Program-made: the position numbers and the translations under genes
The notes under the pieces: model-generated
What the model saw: only the letters and a program-made list of their open reading frames with translations
What the model was told of the DNA's origin: nothing
The model's database searches: none
Shown here: positions 1-9,319 of the stretch, piece after piece
Position numbering within the stretch: the stretch's first letter is position 1
Layout of the letters: the number at the start of each line of letters is the position of its first letter
From: Natrialba chahannaoensis JCM 10990
Lineage (GTDB): Archaea; Halobacteriota; Halobacteria; Halobacteriales; Natrialbaceae
Direction: 5' to 3'
Length of the DNA: 64,000 nucleotides
Assembly: GCF_000337135.1 (NCBI RefSeq)
Contig: NZ_AOIN01000008.1
Span: forward strand, 99,989-163,988

Positions 1-110
1 ACGAACACGAGCACGAGCACGGGAACGGGCACGAACACGAGCACGAGCACGGGAACGGGCACGAACACGAGCACGAGCACGGGAACGGGAACGGGCACGA
101 GCACGAGCAC
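1..110 (+). repeat. 30-bp tandem repeat encoding His-Glu-rich peptide
   Basis: Two exact 30-bp units (1-30, 31-60) are followed by a third with a 6-bp internal duplication and then a decayed copy. Each unit encodes HEHEHEHGNG in the frame of the partial gene. The unit length is a multiple of three, so copy-number change keeps the frame. Confidence 0.85.
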
Positions 111-527
111 GGCGATGATGAGCACAGGCACGACGACCACGGACACGACGAACATGACGAACACGGGCACGAAAACGACACCCACTGCTCACCCTGGCAC
201 TACCACGCCGGACTCCCCGGTCGCTTCGCGTGGTGGTTCTACCAGCAGGCCTACGAAAACGAGTTCACCGACGACGGGAAATCCCTTCCCTGTCGCACAC
301 CCTGCATGATGCACGTCTGGACGATCGACCACCCCGAGGGCGTCTACGCACACGACGCACCACCGGCCGAGTACCGCGAACAGCCGCCCGTCGCCGAAGC
401 CGGCTTCGAAACCGACGCTAACCCCGGCACGGACGACCTCGGTTGGGACGCCCTCCCGGAACAGGAGCGTCCCGCACAACTGCCACACGAAATTCAACTC
501 CCGCTGCTAGACCGGTTTCTTCCCTAG
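3..527 (+). CDS. C-terminal part of a His-rich metal-binding protein (5' end outside window)
   Basis: The frame is open from the window edge to a TAG at 525-527 and gives 174 residues. The first ~60 residues are a His/Glu/Gly run (HEHEHEHGNG units) encoded by a tandem repeat. The rest is a compact domain with clustered Cys and His (HCSPWHYH, then CRTPC) ending in an acidic, proline-rich tail. A His-rich stretch plus three closely spaced Cys suggests metal binding or delivery. In haloarchaea such tails occur in cobalt chelatase CbiX/DR2241-type proteins, where a 4Fe-4S domain follows; that assignment is only a guess here because the catalytic part lies outside the window. Confidence 0.6.
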   Translation, partial: EHEHEHGNGHEHEHEHGNGHEHEHEHGNGNGHEHEHGDDEHRHDDHGHDEHDEHGHENDTHCSPWHYHAGLPGRFAWWFYQQAYENEFTDDGKSLPCRTPCMMHVWTIDHPEGVYAHDAPPAEYREQPPVAEAGFETDANPGTDDLGWDALPEQERPAQLPHEIQLPLLDRFLP

Positions 528-570
528 CTGTTCGCATCACTATCGCTCGCTAGCGATTCTACACTCACTG

Positions 571-1026
571 TCACTGCCACGACCGAATCGTAGCAGCCAC
601 GCGCTCAACCGCCTCTGACACTGCACAGTCGTCCGTCTCAATTCGCACATCCGCAGCCGGCTCGCTGAACTCCCGATACACCACGTGCACACCCTGCTCG
701 TCGATTCGATCCGCTTCGTCTCGGGCACGGTTTCGCGCCAGACACGTCTCGAGACTCGCCGTCACGTGGACGAACCGAACGTCTGGCAATGACTGAAACC
801 GCGTCTGCCACCGCCGCCGGTAGAACGTCCCATCGACGATCGCAATCTCGTCGCTTGCGGTATCGCGAACCTCCTCGTAAAGCCGCTCGTACGTGCGTCG
901 CGAGTAGTCGTCCGAGTGAGTGAGGGTAATCGTGTGGGCAGGGTACTCGAGTGCCAGCGCCTGGTGAAGACGAGTAGCGATACTCGTTTTTCCGGCACCC
1001 GGTGGCCCGCAGATGACGACGATCAC
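571..1026 (-). CDS. P-loop AAA/adenylate-kinase-like small kinase or ATPase
   Basis: The protein has 151 residues. A perfect Walker A motif, GPPGAGKT, lies at residues 7-14. A DGTF segment near residue 65 occupies the Walker B region and an Arg-rich LARNRARDE segment near residue 95 resembles a lid. The layout matches the small nucleotide kinases related to adenylylsulfate kinase and PSTK/KTI12, which phosphorylate a small molecule or aminoacyl-tRNA. The substrate cannot be read from the sequence. It is convergent with the His-rich gene and stands alone. Confidence 0.7.
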   Translation of the reverse strand: MIVVICGPPGAGKTSIATRLHQALALEYPAHTITLTHSDDYSRRTYERLYEEVRDTASDEIAIVDGTFYRRRWQTRFQSLPDVRFVHVTASLETCLARNRARDEADRIDEQGVHVVYREFSEPAADVRIETDDCAVSEAVERVAATIRSWQ

Positions 1027-1060
1027 GGCTGTCGGGTGGGTGTAGGGGCTGGGGGTATAG

Positions 1061-1122
1061 GTTGGTGTTGGTGTCGGTGTCGGTGCTGATGTCGTCGTAT
1101 TGGTGTCGGCGTCGGTGTTGGT
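1061..1122. repeat. GGTGT(C/T) simple repeat in an intergenic region
   Basis: The stretch is an irregular GT-rich simple repeat (units ggtgtt and ggtgtc) between the divergent genes at 571-1026 (minus) and 1280-1759 (plus). No coding function is visible. It looks like low-complexity spacer DNA and may vary in length between strains. Confidence 0.6.
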
Positions 1123-1279
1123 ACCGACTACGTTGTCGAGGGTCCATCGGTGTCGACCTGACTGACCGCGACGAGACGTGACAGGTCAAACCACTGTTGT
1201 AGTTCAAAGGGGTGCTATACGCCCGTTTCACAACGTCGGCGACCACCATGTTTATTCCCCAGCAGGATTGCATGTAGAT

Positions 1280-1759
1280 ATGGATCGGGTTTCTCGCCGT
1301 CGGTTTCTCGCGACCAGCAGCGTTGGACTCGCTGTGGTTGCTGGGTGTCAGACCCCGCTTGACCGAGACGCCGAGACTTCGGATGTTTCAGTGGGGTATT
1401 CTGTGACAAGTCCACCGGAAACCGACGCGGGTGAGCCCGGCTGGATACTCATTGCTCGGACAGAGGGTGCGTATACTGTTACATTCGACATGCGAGTGTG
1501 TGGGTCTGTCGAAGAAATTGTTGCCACTGCGTCGAGTGGACAGGAGTATACAGTCAACTTCAGTGGGGAGTTGACCGACGACGAGACGTGCCAACCCGAA
1601 CGCGTCCTCGGGACGGTTGAGGCACCAACAACGACACTGCAATTATCACTCCGTGTGACAGTCAATGGTGAGCAGTTGACAGTGATCGAACGGGACGGCA
1701 CAACCACGTCTCTGCATCAGATACCCGATCTTCTCACAGAAGACACGAGTGGTGAGTGA
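1280..1759 (+). CDS. Tat-exported lipoprotein, unknown function
   Basis: The protein has 159 residues starting at MDRVSRRRFLA. A longer reading from 1178 is possible, but it would bury the signal peptide, so 1280 was chosen. A twin-arginine motif (RRRFLA, residues 6-11) is followed by a hydrophobic stretch and a lipobox VVAGC with lipidation Cys23. The mature part is beta-rich with two Cys (in MRVCGS and DETCQPE) that could form a disulfide. This is the common haloarchaeal layout for a surface lipoprotein. No enzymatic motif is seen. Confidence 0.75.
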   Translation: MDRVSRRRFLATSSVGLAVVAGCQTPLDRDAETSDVSVGYSVTSPPETDAGEPGWILIARTEGAYTVTFDMRVCGSVEEIVATASSGQEYTVNFSGELTDDETCQPERVLGTVEAPTTTLQLSLRVTVNGEQLTVIERDGTTTSLHQIPDLLTEDTSGE

Positions 1760-1870
1760 CGGTGTTGTGTCAGTGTTGTTGTCTGTCGTTTCGGGTATAA
1801 GCACTCAATACGTCACTTTCCTACCGGAGACGTTGAGCGCCTGGCTCGTAGTGGGGGACACCCATGCGAC

Positions 1871-2944
1871 TCAGCCAAGATCCTCTTCCCGCTCGGACTC
1901 ACGGAGGATGAACGGCCCCATTGCGAGTGTTCGCTTTGCAATCGTCGCAATCCGGAGAATGTACGCGATAAACAGTACGAACGGCGAAATACCGATCACA
2001 AAGCCCGCGCTGGTGAGCCAGACGAGGTTGTCGACGCCAAGCGTGGTTCCCGGCAACGCACTCGCGTCAATGTACATGATCATAATCGCCATCACCGTTA
2101 GTGCAGGCACCGCGATGTAGAGCAGTCCCCGCGAGAGATTGATCAGTTCCCACTGGAAGTACAGCGTCTTGAAGTGCTCGCGAGCCGGTCCGAACAGTTT
2201 GAGGGTCTCGATCATCTCGTCGAGTCGGTCGTTCGCTTCTTCAGAGAGTGAGCTCTGGTGGTCGACGCGGATCTTACGCGCGTCGTAAATCTTCCGCGAG
2301 TAGTTGTACTTGAGCGCGCCCCAGATGACCTCGAACGTTCCGAATTGGGCGTCTTTGAGGTCCTCTTTGACGTGTTTTGCGTTCTCTCGAACGTTCTCGG
2401 TATAGTCGTCGATCGCTGCCCGAAGCTCCTCGTCCCGTTCGTCCTCGACGGCGGACTCGAGTTCGTTTGCTCGCTCTTGGACACCGTCGACGAGTTCAAA
2501 GAGGAAGCCGGCCGGCTCTGGGGGACTGATGTCCTCGCTGATCGTCTCCTCGGTGTCCTGTCGGAAGCCAACGGACGCTTGCATCCGGCTGCGCTGGCTC
2601 CCGACTGCACCGAGTTCCTGGGAGAGGACGAGCTGGTTGATCGTGACGACGATCGAGGTGCCGGTGATGATCGCGCCGATGAACGCGGAGAAGAGGAATT
2701 CGATCCCATCCTGATTAGCGACGATCTCACGCAACGGCGTTAGACCGATCTGGCTCGTGACGACCAAGAGTACGAACACGGCGAGGAGGATGCTCGCCGT
2801 GAGAATGAGTCGGTTGATCCGAAGCAAGAGCCACAGTTTCAGCCCACCGAGACGCTCGGTGCTTTCCGTATCACCTGGCCCGCTCGCCGACCCATTGCCA
2901 TCGCCATCATCATCGTCTGTCGAGCCCGAATTCGCGTTGCTCAT
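1871..2944 (-). CDS. Four-TM haloarchaeal membrane protein with cytoplasmic helical insert (paralog A)
   Basis: The protein has 357 residues from MSNANSGSTDDDD. A 28-codon upstream extension is rejected because it reads into low-complexity non-coding DNA. An acidic N-terminal tail is followed by two TM helices near residues 50-120, a long charged helical region of about 150 residues, and two C-terminal TM helices. It shares motifs with the gene at 3793-4848: NQLxLSQE after TM2, AREHFKTxYxQxEL before TM3, and YILRxAxxxRT at the end. No catalytic motif is seen and the function is unknown. The paired arrangement around an HPP protein suggests a shared envelope role. Confidence 0.7.
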   Translation of the reverse strand: MSNANSGSTDDDDGDGNGSASGPGDTESTERLGGLKLWLLLRINRLILTASILLAVFVLLVVTSQIGLTPLREIVANQDGIEFLFSAFIGAIITGTSIVVTINQLVLSQELGAVGSQRSRMQASVGFRQDTEETISEDISPPEPAGFLFELVDGVQERANELESAVEDERDEELRAAIDDYTENVRENAKHVKEDLKDAQFGTFEVIWGALKYNYSRKIYDARKIRVDHQSSLSEEANDRLDEMIETLKLFGPAREHFKTLYFQWELINLSRGLLYIAVPALTVMAIMIMYIDASALPGTTLGVDNLVWLTSAGFVIGISPFVLFIAYILRIATIAKRTLAMGPFILRESEREEDLG

Positions 2945-3057
2945 CGACTGTAGCGGACCAACCACGTCGATCAATAAAAACGGTCGGCCGGAAGTCGACG
3001 GGAAATTTGCCCGTGAAAACGGCTCCACAGCGTATCTCGTGAGTGCTCCCTCGGATG

Positions 3058-3624
3058 CTACCTCGGGTCTTCCGGTTTGACACCGTAGAAATCCTGCACA
3101 CGATCCACGATGGTGTTGTGAAAGACGACGAGCAGCGCGACAGAGACGACAATAATCACCCCCTCAAGAACTGTCGACATGAGCCCCAGCGCAACGATCA
3201 GCGTCGTCGCGCAGGCTGCCGGATGGTTCGTGTTCGACCAGAGCATACCGACCGTCGTGAGCAACATTGCAACGATGCCACTAATGACGAGTCTGCCGAC
3301 CTCACTCGAGAAGGGGTCGCCCTGTTCGAAGGCGTCGACGACGACGATGCCGTCGGCGAAGAGGACGTAGGCGATGAGCCCACAGAGTGTTGCAACGGCG
3401 TGGCCGCCAATAACGTGGTATGGGCCCTCTGCGCGGTCTTTCTCACCGGTCGCGAGGAGGTACGCAGACGGCCCGAGACTTGGAAAGAGGAACGGTTGCC
3501 CGGACGCCCAGGCGAGCCCGCCGAGAAAGAGGAAGTGAAGGGTGACGTTCGTGCCAGCGCTCAAGTCGTCTCGAACGTTGATCGTCTCTTCCGTGCTGGC
3601 ACGGACCTTGTCCCAAAAGCCCAT
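3058..3624 (-). CDS. HPP family integral membrane protein
   Basis: The protein has 188 residues from MGFWDKVRA. The 53 codons upstream have no membrane-protein character and are left out. About four TM helices are visible. The family motif appears as NTNHPAACATT at residues 131-141. FLFPSLGPSAYLL near residues 45-57 is the second conserved patch. Some HPP proteins in other lineages have been linked to nitrite transport, but the role in archaea is not established. It lies between two paralogous four-TM proteins on the same strand. Confidence 0.8.
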   Translation of the reverse strand: MGFWDKVRASTEETINVRDDLSAGTNVTLHFLFLGGLAWASGQPFLFPSLGPSAYLLATGEKDRAEGPYHVIGGHAVATLCGLIAYVLFADGIVVVDAFEQGDPFSSEVGRLVISGIVAMLLTTVGMLWSNTNHPAACATTLIVALGLMSTVLEGVIIVVSVALLVVFHNTIVDRVQDFYGVKPEDPR

Positions 3625-3792
3625 CGACTGTTGGTGAACACGACCGACGGTATAAGTATCAGCCCGGAAGGCGCACCGAACAAACAGAGAGCAGTGACTG
3701 GTCGGAACGAGCAACGGCAGTGGACAGCAAATCAATAGCTGAGACCGAGACCAAGACTGTAACTGGACTGATACCGAAGCCAAGACCGCTCC

Positions 3793-4848
3793 CTACTCGA
3801 GTTCCTCGCTTCCAGAGGTGGAAAACGGGCCGCTATCTGGCTCTTTCTGGGGCATCATCGGCCCGACTGATGCGGTCCGGCGCGTCACGGACGCGGTCCG
3901 GAGAATGTACGCTGCGAGCAGGGCCAGCGGCGCGACCACGACCGCGACGAGCGCGCTGACGACGTACGGCAGGTAGGCGATAGTCATGCTTGCGCCACCG
4001 AAGTCCGCATAGATGAAGCCGATGAGCATCGCCGCTAGGATCGCCGGCACGCCCGTATAGATCGTCAACTGCGAGAAGCGCGTTAGTTCGCGCTGGAGAT
4101 ACGTCGTCTTGAAGTGCTCGCGGGCAGTTGCAAACAGCGTCAAGTCGTCGATCAGGTCGTCGAGCGCACCGGTAGACTCGTCCGAGAGCTCGTCCTCGTG
4201 GCGATTTCGAAGCTGGCGGGCGACATACAGCTGCCACGGCGCGTTGTAGCCGATCGCCGCCGACAGCGCGGTAAACGCGTCGAGTTCCGAGTGTTCGAGT
4301 GTGTCGTCGAGACGATCGCTGCTCTCGAACACCGACTGCGTGAACTGGCCGATCAATGTTTCGAGATTCTCGTTCTCGTGGCCCGCAGCCGATTCGGAGA
4401 GCGTCGACGCACTCGAGTAGATCGACTCGGCGAGCAACTCGAGAAAGGCTGCCGGTGATGCCGGTGGTGCTGGTGCGTCAGCGGTGTCGGAGACGTCCGT
4501 CCGAAACGAGAGGACGCCCTCAATCTGGGTGCGGGCGTCGTCAGCGGACGCGAACTCCTGTGAGAGGATGAGCTGGTTAATCGAGACGACGAGGGTGACG
4601 AGCGAGAACGTCCCGGCGATCATGCCGCCGGCCAGGCGGGTGATCGAATCGTCGTTGACGAACGAGATCAGGCCGAGTTCGTTCAGGAGCACGAAGAAGA
4701 CGAACACACCGAGCGAGATGAGCGCTGCGACGAGCAACCGATCGCCATCGACCAGTAGCCACTCTCGAACCCGTGTCAGTGAGTTCGTTCGCTGACCCAT
4801 ATCCGTTCCATACGACTCGAGCGCCTCGTCTGCCTCCGGAGCCGCCAT
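3793..4848 (-). CDS. Four-TM haloarchaeal membrane protein with cytoplasmic helical insert (paralog B)
   Basis: The protein has 351 residues with the same architecture as the 1871-2944 product: two N-terminal TM helices (VFVFFVLLNELGLI and GMIAGTFSLVTLVV), a 150-residue charged helical domain, and two C-terminal TM helices ending in YILRTASVTRRTAS. Identity is concentrated in the NQLILSQEF segment and the AREHFKTTYLQREL segment. The pair is a family duplication split by the HPP gene. Function is unknown. Confidence 0.7.
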   Translation of the reverse strand: MAAPEADEALESYGTDMGQRTNSLTRVREWLLVDGDRLLVAALISLGVFVFFVLLNELGLISFVNDDSITRLAGGMIAGTFSLVTLVVSINQLILSQEFASADDARTQIEGVLSFRTDVSDTADAPAPPASPAAFLELLAESIYSSASTLSESAAGHENENLETLIGQFTQSVFESSDRLDDTLEHSELDAFTALSAAIGYNAPWQLYVARQLRNRHEDELSDESTGALDDLIDDLTLFATAREHFKTTYLQRELTRFSQLTIYTGVPAILAAMLIGFIYADFGGASMTIAYLPYVVSALVAVVVAPLALLAAYILRTASVTRRTASVGPMMPQKEPDSGPFSTSGSEELE

Positions 4849-5082
4849 AGCTGGCGTTCCATCGACGTGACAATAAGCGCCTGCGTTGCATATCCTGCTC
4901 TCACGGGTTCGTGAGCGCTCAAGCCGGTGTGCGTGTGTCGCCCGGCGGAGCAGGGACGACTGCGAGACCGTCAGGCTGACCGTTCAGGGCCTACACTAAA
5001 ATGCGTCGCCGGTGTCGCTCCCATCAACGATGCCCCTATCCGTCCAGAGAGAACGGCTGGTAGCCCATCGGCGGTGGCCAAG

Positions 5083-5622
5083 ATGACCTCATCAAGCACG
5101 TCCAGTCGTCGTGATGGCAAGAACAGAACGGCGACGCGGCGACGACTGCTTGCCGCACTCGGCGTCGGTGTCCCCACATCACTCGCCGGCTGTACCGACG
5201 CCGGCCTCGGCCTCGGTGTCGAAACCGGCCCGACGTACGAAGACGGAACCATTGACGTCCCCGACGATGCCGAGGAACGCTCGGTCGAAGAGATGGCAAC
5301 CGCCGAAGCACTCGCCGAACTCGAGAGTCAGGAAGGTGTAACGCCGCTCGAACGCCTCTCGATCGTCGATCACGAGTACATCTTCGAGGACGACTTCCGT
5401 GGCTCGACGGTGCAAGGGACTGTCGAAAACACCGACGAACGCGTCGAACTCGCCGAAGTTCGCGTCCGCGTCTACAACGACGACGACGAGCAACTCGGAC
5501 ACTACCTCGACATCACCGGTGACCTCGATCAGGGCGGCAAGTGGGCGTTCGAAGTGATCCTACTCGAGTCTCCGGACGATATCGCGTCCTACGATATTGC
5601 AGTTATCGGGACGCCAACGTAA
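5083..5622 (+). CDS. Tat lipoprotein with FxLYD-like domain
   Basis: The protein has 179 residues from MTSSSTSSRR. A start at 4927 would add 52 residues without signal-peptide character. Tat motif RRRLLA (19-24) precedes lipobox SLAGC with Cys37. The mature C-terminal half (VQGTVENTDERVELAEVRVRVYNDDDEQLG onward, shown only by its pattern of alternating hydrophobics) matches the FxLYD fold common in haloarchaeal lipoproteins. It should face outside the cell, anchored by lipid. The ligand is unknown. Confidence 0.72.
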   Translation: MTSSSTSSRRDGKNRTATRRRLLAALGVGVPTSLAGCTDAGLGLGVETGPTYEDGTIDVPDDAEERSVEEMATAEALAELESQEGVTPLERLSIVDHEYIFEDDFRGSTVQGTVENTDERVELAEVRVRVYNDDDEQLGHYLDITGDLDQGGKWAFEVILLESPDDIASYDIAVIGTPT

Positions 5623-5648
5623 GCGGCACTTGCAAACAGAAGGGGTCG

Positions 5649-6548
5649 TTACGAATTCTCTTCGTCCTGCAGTTCTGCGAGTTCGGATTCGATCTCGGAG
5701 TCGTTGACGTCGGTGTCAATGTCTGACTCGTCGAGATCGACATCGCTGGTGGGTTCGGTGGCTGCCTCGGACTCGGTTTCGGTTTCGGTTTCAGTTTCCG
5801 GTTCCGTTTCGACGTTGGTCTCGCCTGTCCCAGCATCCGCGGCGGCCTCACCCTTCCCCATATCGGACTTCAGCGTCTCGAGTTCGGCCTCGACACCACT
5901 GCCCGTCGAAAGGTCCTCGAGCTCGCGGTCGATCTTGTCCTTGTCGGACATGACATCGTCGAACGCACCGGTCTCGTGGAGCTCGTCGAGGGCGGCCGCG
6001 CGGGCCTCCATATCCTCGGTCTGCTCTTCGGCACGCTCGATGGCGCGGCCGACATCTTCGAACTCCTCACCGGTCGCAGTCATCGCTTCGGAAACGGTCG
6101 AACTGGCCTCGGCAGCCTCGTAGCGGGCCTTCATCGTCTCCTTCTTCGTGCGGAACTCCTCGATGCGGTTCTGGAGTTCGTCCTTCTGGTCGATGAGCTG
6201 ATCTTGCTGGTTCTGGAGTTCCGAAATCTGGCGCTCCAGATCCTCGATCTGGTTCATCTTCGTCTTCTTCTTTTCAAGTGCACGCCGAGCCAGATCCTCG
6301 CGGTCCTGCTGGACTGCGGTTCGTGCCTGGTCGTTGTGCTTGTCGACGTTCTCCTCGAGCCGCCGCTTTTGCATCTCGAGACGTTTCTTCTGGGTGGTGA
6401 GATCGGCAATGCCGCGTTTGACCTCCTGCAGCTGGTCGCGCATCTGCTCGTACGAGTAATCAAGCGTCTGCGTCGGGTCCTCAGCCCGGTTTAGCAGGGA
6501 GTTGATCTTCGACCGGATGACATAGGAGGTCCGAGAGAGGATGCCCAT
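5649..6548 (-). CDS. pspA: PspA/IM30 (ESCRT-III-like) membrane-stress protein
   Basis: The protein has 299 residues. The N-terminus MGILSRTSYVIRSKINSLL is the amphipathic helix region typical of PspA/Vipp1, and EDPTQTLDY is the conserved segment after it. Residues ~30-190 are almost entirely coiled coil with heptads rich in Glu, Lys and Gln. The last ~80 residues are a haloarchaeal acidic extension (TETETETE-type repeats). PspA-family proteins polymerise on damaged membranes and preserve the ion gradient. It stands alone, divergent from the hydrolase at 6668. Confidence 0.85.
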   Translation of the reverse strand: MGILSRTSYVIRSKINSLLNRAEDPTQTLDYSYEQMRDQLQEVKRGIADLTTQKKRLEMQKRRLEENVDKHNDQARTAVQQDREDLARRALEKKKTKMNQIEDLERQISELQNQQDQLIDQKDELQNRIEEFRTKKETMKARYEAAEASSTVSEAMTATGEEFEDVGRAIERAEEQTEDMEARAAALDELHETGAFDDVMSDKDKIDRELEDLSTGSGVEAELETLKSDMGKGEAAADAGTGETNVETEPETETETETESEAATEPTSDVDLDESDIDTDVNDSEIESELAELQDEENS

Positions 6549-6667
6549 ACTCCTACGTAACGCTCGTCACCCTTAAAAACATCACATCAACGACAGACGG
6601 AGACGAAATTCCTGCCAGTGCGTCGTCTCTCGCCGATTTGATTAGCCGGCGGCGCGAACGATCGGCC

Positions 6668-7315
6668 ATGACTGAGAGTGACGTACTCGTTCCCGGCGGC
6701 CGAGATGTACGTGGGACACTCACGGAGCCCGACGAGGAGGCAACCACAATCGTCGTCGCCTGTCCCCCTCATCCCCAACACGGCGGCTCACGAAGCGACA
6801 GCCGACTCGTCGCCGTCGCAGAACGGCTTCAGGAGAACGGCATTGCCTGTCTCCGATTCGACTACGGCGCGTGGGACAACGGCTACGGCGAACGCGAAGA
6901 CGTGCGAAACGCCATCCGCTGGGCTGGCGACCACTACGAGCGCGTTGGCCTCTTCGGCTTCAGTTTCGGCGCGAGTCTCAGCCTGCTCGCGGCTGCGAGT
7001 ATCGATGTCACAATCATCGCCGTCGCCGCCCTCGCCCCAACCGCCAGACTCGGTCCCGACGACGACCTCGACGCAGCAGCGGCACTCGAGTCACTCGAGT
7101 GTCCGGTCCAGATCGTCGTCGGCGAGCGAGATACAACGGCAGCGTGGGAGCCGGTGGTTGAGCGGGCACAGGAGCTAGCCGACGAGAAAGAGACTGGAAG
7201 TGAAGACGAAATTGAGGTCATCACCCTTTCTGCGGATCACTTCTTCGTTGGGCAGACGGATACCGTCGCTGAGACGGTGGGACCGTTTCTCGAATCGGCG
7301 TTCCGCATGGAGTAA
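6668..7315 (+). CDS. Alpha/beta hydrolase (dienelactone hydrolase-like)
   Basis: The protein has 215 residues from MTESDVLVPGG. The nucleophile elbow is G97-F98-S99-F100-G101 (Ser99). An acid at D155 in VVGERDTTA and His191 in SADHFF complete a plausible catalytic triad. ACPPHPQHGG near residue 31 supplies the oxyanion-loop region. The length suits the small hydrolase family that acts on esters or lactones. The substrate is not evident. Confidence 0.8.
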   Translation: MTESDVLVPGGRDVRGTLTEPDEEATTIVVACPPHPQHGGSRSDSRLVAVAERLQENGIACLRFDYGAWDNGYGEREDVRNAIRWAGDHYERVGLFGFSFGASLSLLAAASIDVTIIAVAALAPTARLGPDDDLDAAAALESLECPVQIVVGERDTTAAWEPVVERAQELADEKETGSEDEIEVITLSADHFFVGQTDTVAETVGPFLESAFRME

Positions 7316-7368
7316 GCGGGGCAGCCAGTCAGCTAATCTGCAGATCTGCTTGGCAACAAGCCTGGCAG

Positions 7369-9297
7369 TTAGTCCCGACCGTGGCGTGTCAAACACTTCG
7401 AGAGCCCGATCAACTCGACGGGGTCGGAGTTATCCGGCGAATAGACGACCATCTGGCCCTTTTCCATGTAGGGAACCTTCGATTCGAGATTGCTCGGAAT
7501 GTTCACACTCTTGATGGCGTCCTCGTCACCCAGGTTGAGGACGATTGTGGTGTTGATCTGCTTGAACACCGCGTCGTGGATATCCTGTGGGTCCTGTGTG
7601 ATGAGGAAGAGACCGAGTCGCTCTTTGCGGCCTTGTTTCGCGGCCTCGGTGAACTTCGTGATGACCTTCCCCGCCTGCACCGAGTCCGCGTCGGTGAGGA
7701 AGTTATGCGCCTCGTCCATGCCGAGGACGAGCGGCGTCTCCTTGATCCGGTCGTAGGTCGGGTCGTTCGAGAGTTTCTGGTCGATCAGCAGCGAGGAGAG
7801 CGCGAGCACGACCGTCTCCGTCGCCCGCGTATCGTTGATGTGGTAGGTCGGCACCACGGTCAGTCCGCCGGGGCGGACGAACTCGTGGACCAGGTCGGTG
7901 ATCGGCCGCGCGTCCTGGTCGAAGACGTGGCCGAAGCCGAGCACACGCCGGCGAACAGCGTCGAAAGTGGCCTCGTGGACGCGGCCAGATTCGTCTAGCT
8001 CCTCGCGCAGGGCAGGATCGTCGAGGAATCGCGTGAACTCATCGTAGGTCGCGTCGGGGCCGTACTGCTCGCGGAAGCGTGGCAGCAGCACGCTGACGAG
8101 TGCGCCGTACTGGTTGTCGTTCAGCCCGCTGCTCGCGACGAGCCACGGGTTCTCGTGGACCATCGAGAATGGAATCGTAAACTCGACCTGCTCCGCGCGA
8201 TGGTGGCCCGCAGCGTAGGACGACGACCCCACTTTGGGGACAAACGCCGTCGTGTCGTCGACGCCACCGTGGGCAACGCCCTCCCGCTCGAGTCGACGAG
8301 CGAACTCGTCGTCCAGGTCGGGGTTATCGTCGTGCATCTGGGCGTACTCGTCCTGGGGGTCAAACTGGACGACGGCGGGGCCGACCTCGCGGCCGTCTTC
8401 CATGGGATACCGGCGTTCCTCGGCGAGATACTGCCGAAGGACGTTCTTCGCGCCGTGGGTCTTCCCCGACCCCGTGCCCCCAGCGACGAGTGTGTGCCGG
8501 AACACAAGTGGGTCACCGGCCTCGTAGTCGTCTTTCAGCCGGTAGTCGATGGTGGGTGGCGAAGCGGCCGTCCGGACCTTCTCGCCACCGACCGAGAGAT
8601 GACCAAGGAAGACGCCGTCGTCTGGCATCTTTAGCCCGGTCTTGATCGCCTCGGTGTCGTCAGCCTCACGGATCACCGTCTGGGGCTTGGGAACGCGGTC
8701 TGTCATCCGACGCTTGAGTTCACCGTCATCGTCGTAGAGGATAGCGACCGGCTCCAGATTCGCGACGAACTTGTAATCAGCCTCCTCGATACCGTCCGAG
8801 CGCATCGCACGGCGGGCGTGAATCTCCGTCGCGTCGTCTGCGTGATACTGCTGGGCGTACTCGAGTCCGGTGATGCGACAGAACAGCGTCTCGCCGGCCC
8901 CGCCCGGATACGGCGCAAGCAGGTAGCTGCCGATGCGGATCGACGAGCGGTTGCCACGGGTGACGTAGGCGCGCAACTCGGTGTCGTCGCTGTCTTCGGC
9001 GATTCGCAATCCCTGAGAGACACAGAGTGCACCGATACCGACATCGTCGCCACTCGGTTCGACGGCTGTCGTTTCGAACGCGTCAGTGTTGTCGCCCGAG
9101 GCGGAGGTGGAGGTGGAGGTGGAGTCAGAGTCTGCCCCTGTGTCGGGCCCCGTCGAACTCGAGTGCGCGGTCGATGAGCCGCGCCCGGTTGCTCCGTCCG
9201 CGGACGCACCAGCATCGGCAGCGCTGCCGGCGTCAGCCTCGTTGCCGTCGGCATCGCTGCCCGCGTCGAAGTCGCCAAAGTCACCCAGATCGGTCAT
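7369..9297 (-). CDS. herA: HerA-like DNA translocase ATPase (DUF87)
   Basis: The protein has 642 residues from MTDLGDFGDF. The first ~80 residues are a low-complexity Asp/Ser/Thr tail. A HAS-barrel-like region (about 85-260) follows, with an oligomerising Arg-rich patch. Walker A GGTGSGKT is at 273-280 and the Walker B region is LVLGMDEAHNFL. HerA-type hexamers translocate on DNA and work with NurA to resect double-strand breaks. A NurA-domain gene lies 6.7 kb away on the same strand, not adjacent. Haloarchaea carry several HerA-like paralogs, so the exact orthology is uncertain. Confidence 0.8.
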   Translation of the reverse strand: MTDLGDFGDFDAGSDADGNEADAGSAADAGASADGATGRGSSTAHSSSTGPDTGADSDSTSTSTSASGDNTDAFETTAVEPSGDDVGIGALCVSQGLRIAEDSDDTELRAYVTRGNRSSIRIGSYLLAPYPGGAGETLFCRITGLEYAQQYHADDATEIHARRAMRSDGIEEADYKFVANLEPVAILYDDDGELKRRMTDRVPKPQTVIREADDTEAIKTGLKMPDDGVFLGHLSVGGEKVRTAASPPTIDYRLKDDYEAGDPLVFRHTLVAGGTGSGKTHGAKNVLRQYLAEERRYPMEDGREVGPAVVQFDPQDEYAQMHDDNPDLDDEFARRLEREGVAHGGVDDTTAFVPKVGSSSYAAGHHRAEQVEFTIPFSMVHENPWLVASSGLNDNQYGALVSVLLPRFREQYGPDATYDEFTRFLDDPALREELDESGRVHEATFDAVRRRVLGFGHVFDQDARPITDLVHEFVRPGGLTVVPTYHINDTRATETVVLALSSLLIDQKLSNDPTYDRIKETPLVLGMDEAHNFLTDADSVQAGKVITKFTEAAKQGRKERLGLFLITQDPQDIHDAVFKQINTTIVLNLGDEDAIKSVNIPSNLESKVPYMEKGQMVVYSPDNSDPVELIGLSKCLTRHGRD

Positions 9298-9319
9298 ACT
9301 CACTTCATCTGACCGGTTC

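Noticed and set aside
1-110. CRISPR array at the window start
   Set aside because: Repeats are adjacent without unique spacers and encode a His-rich peptide in frame.
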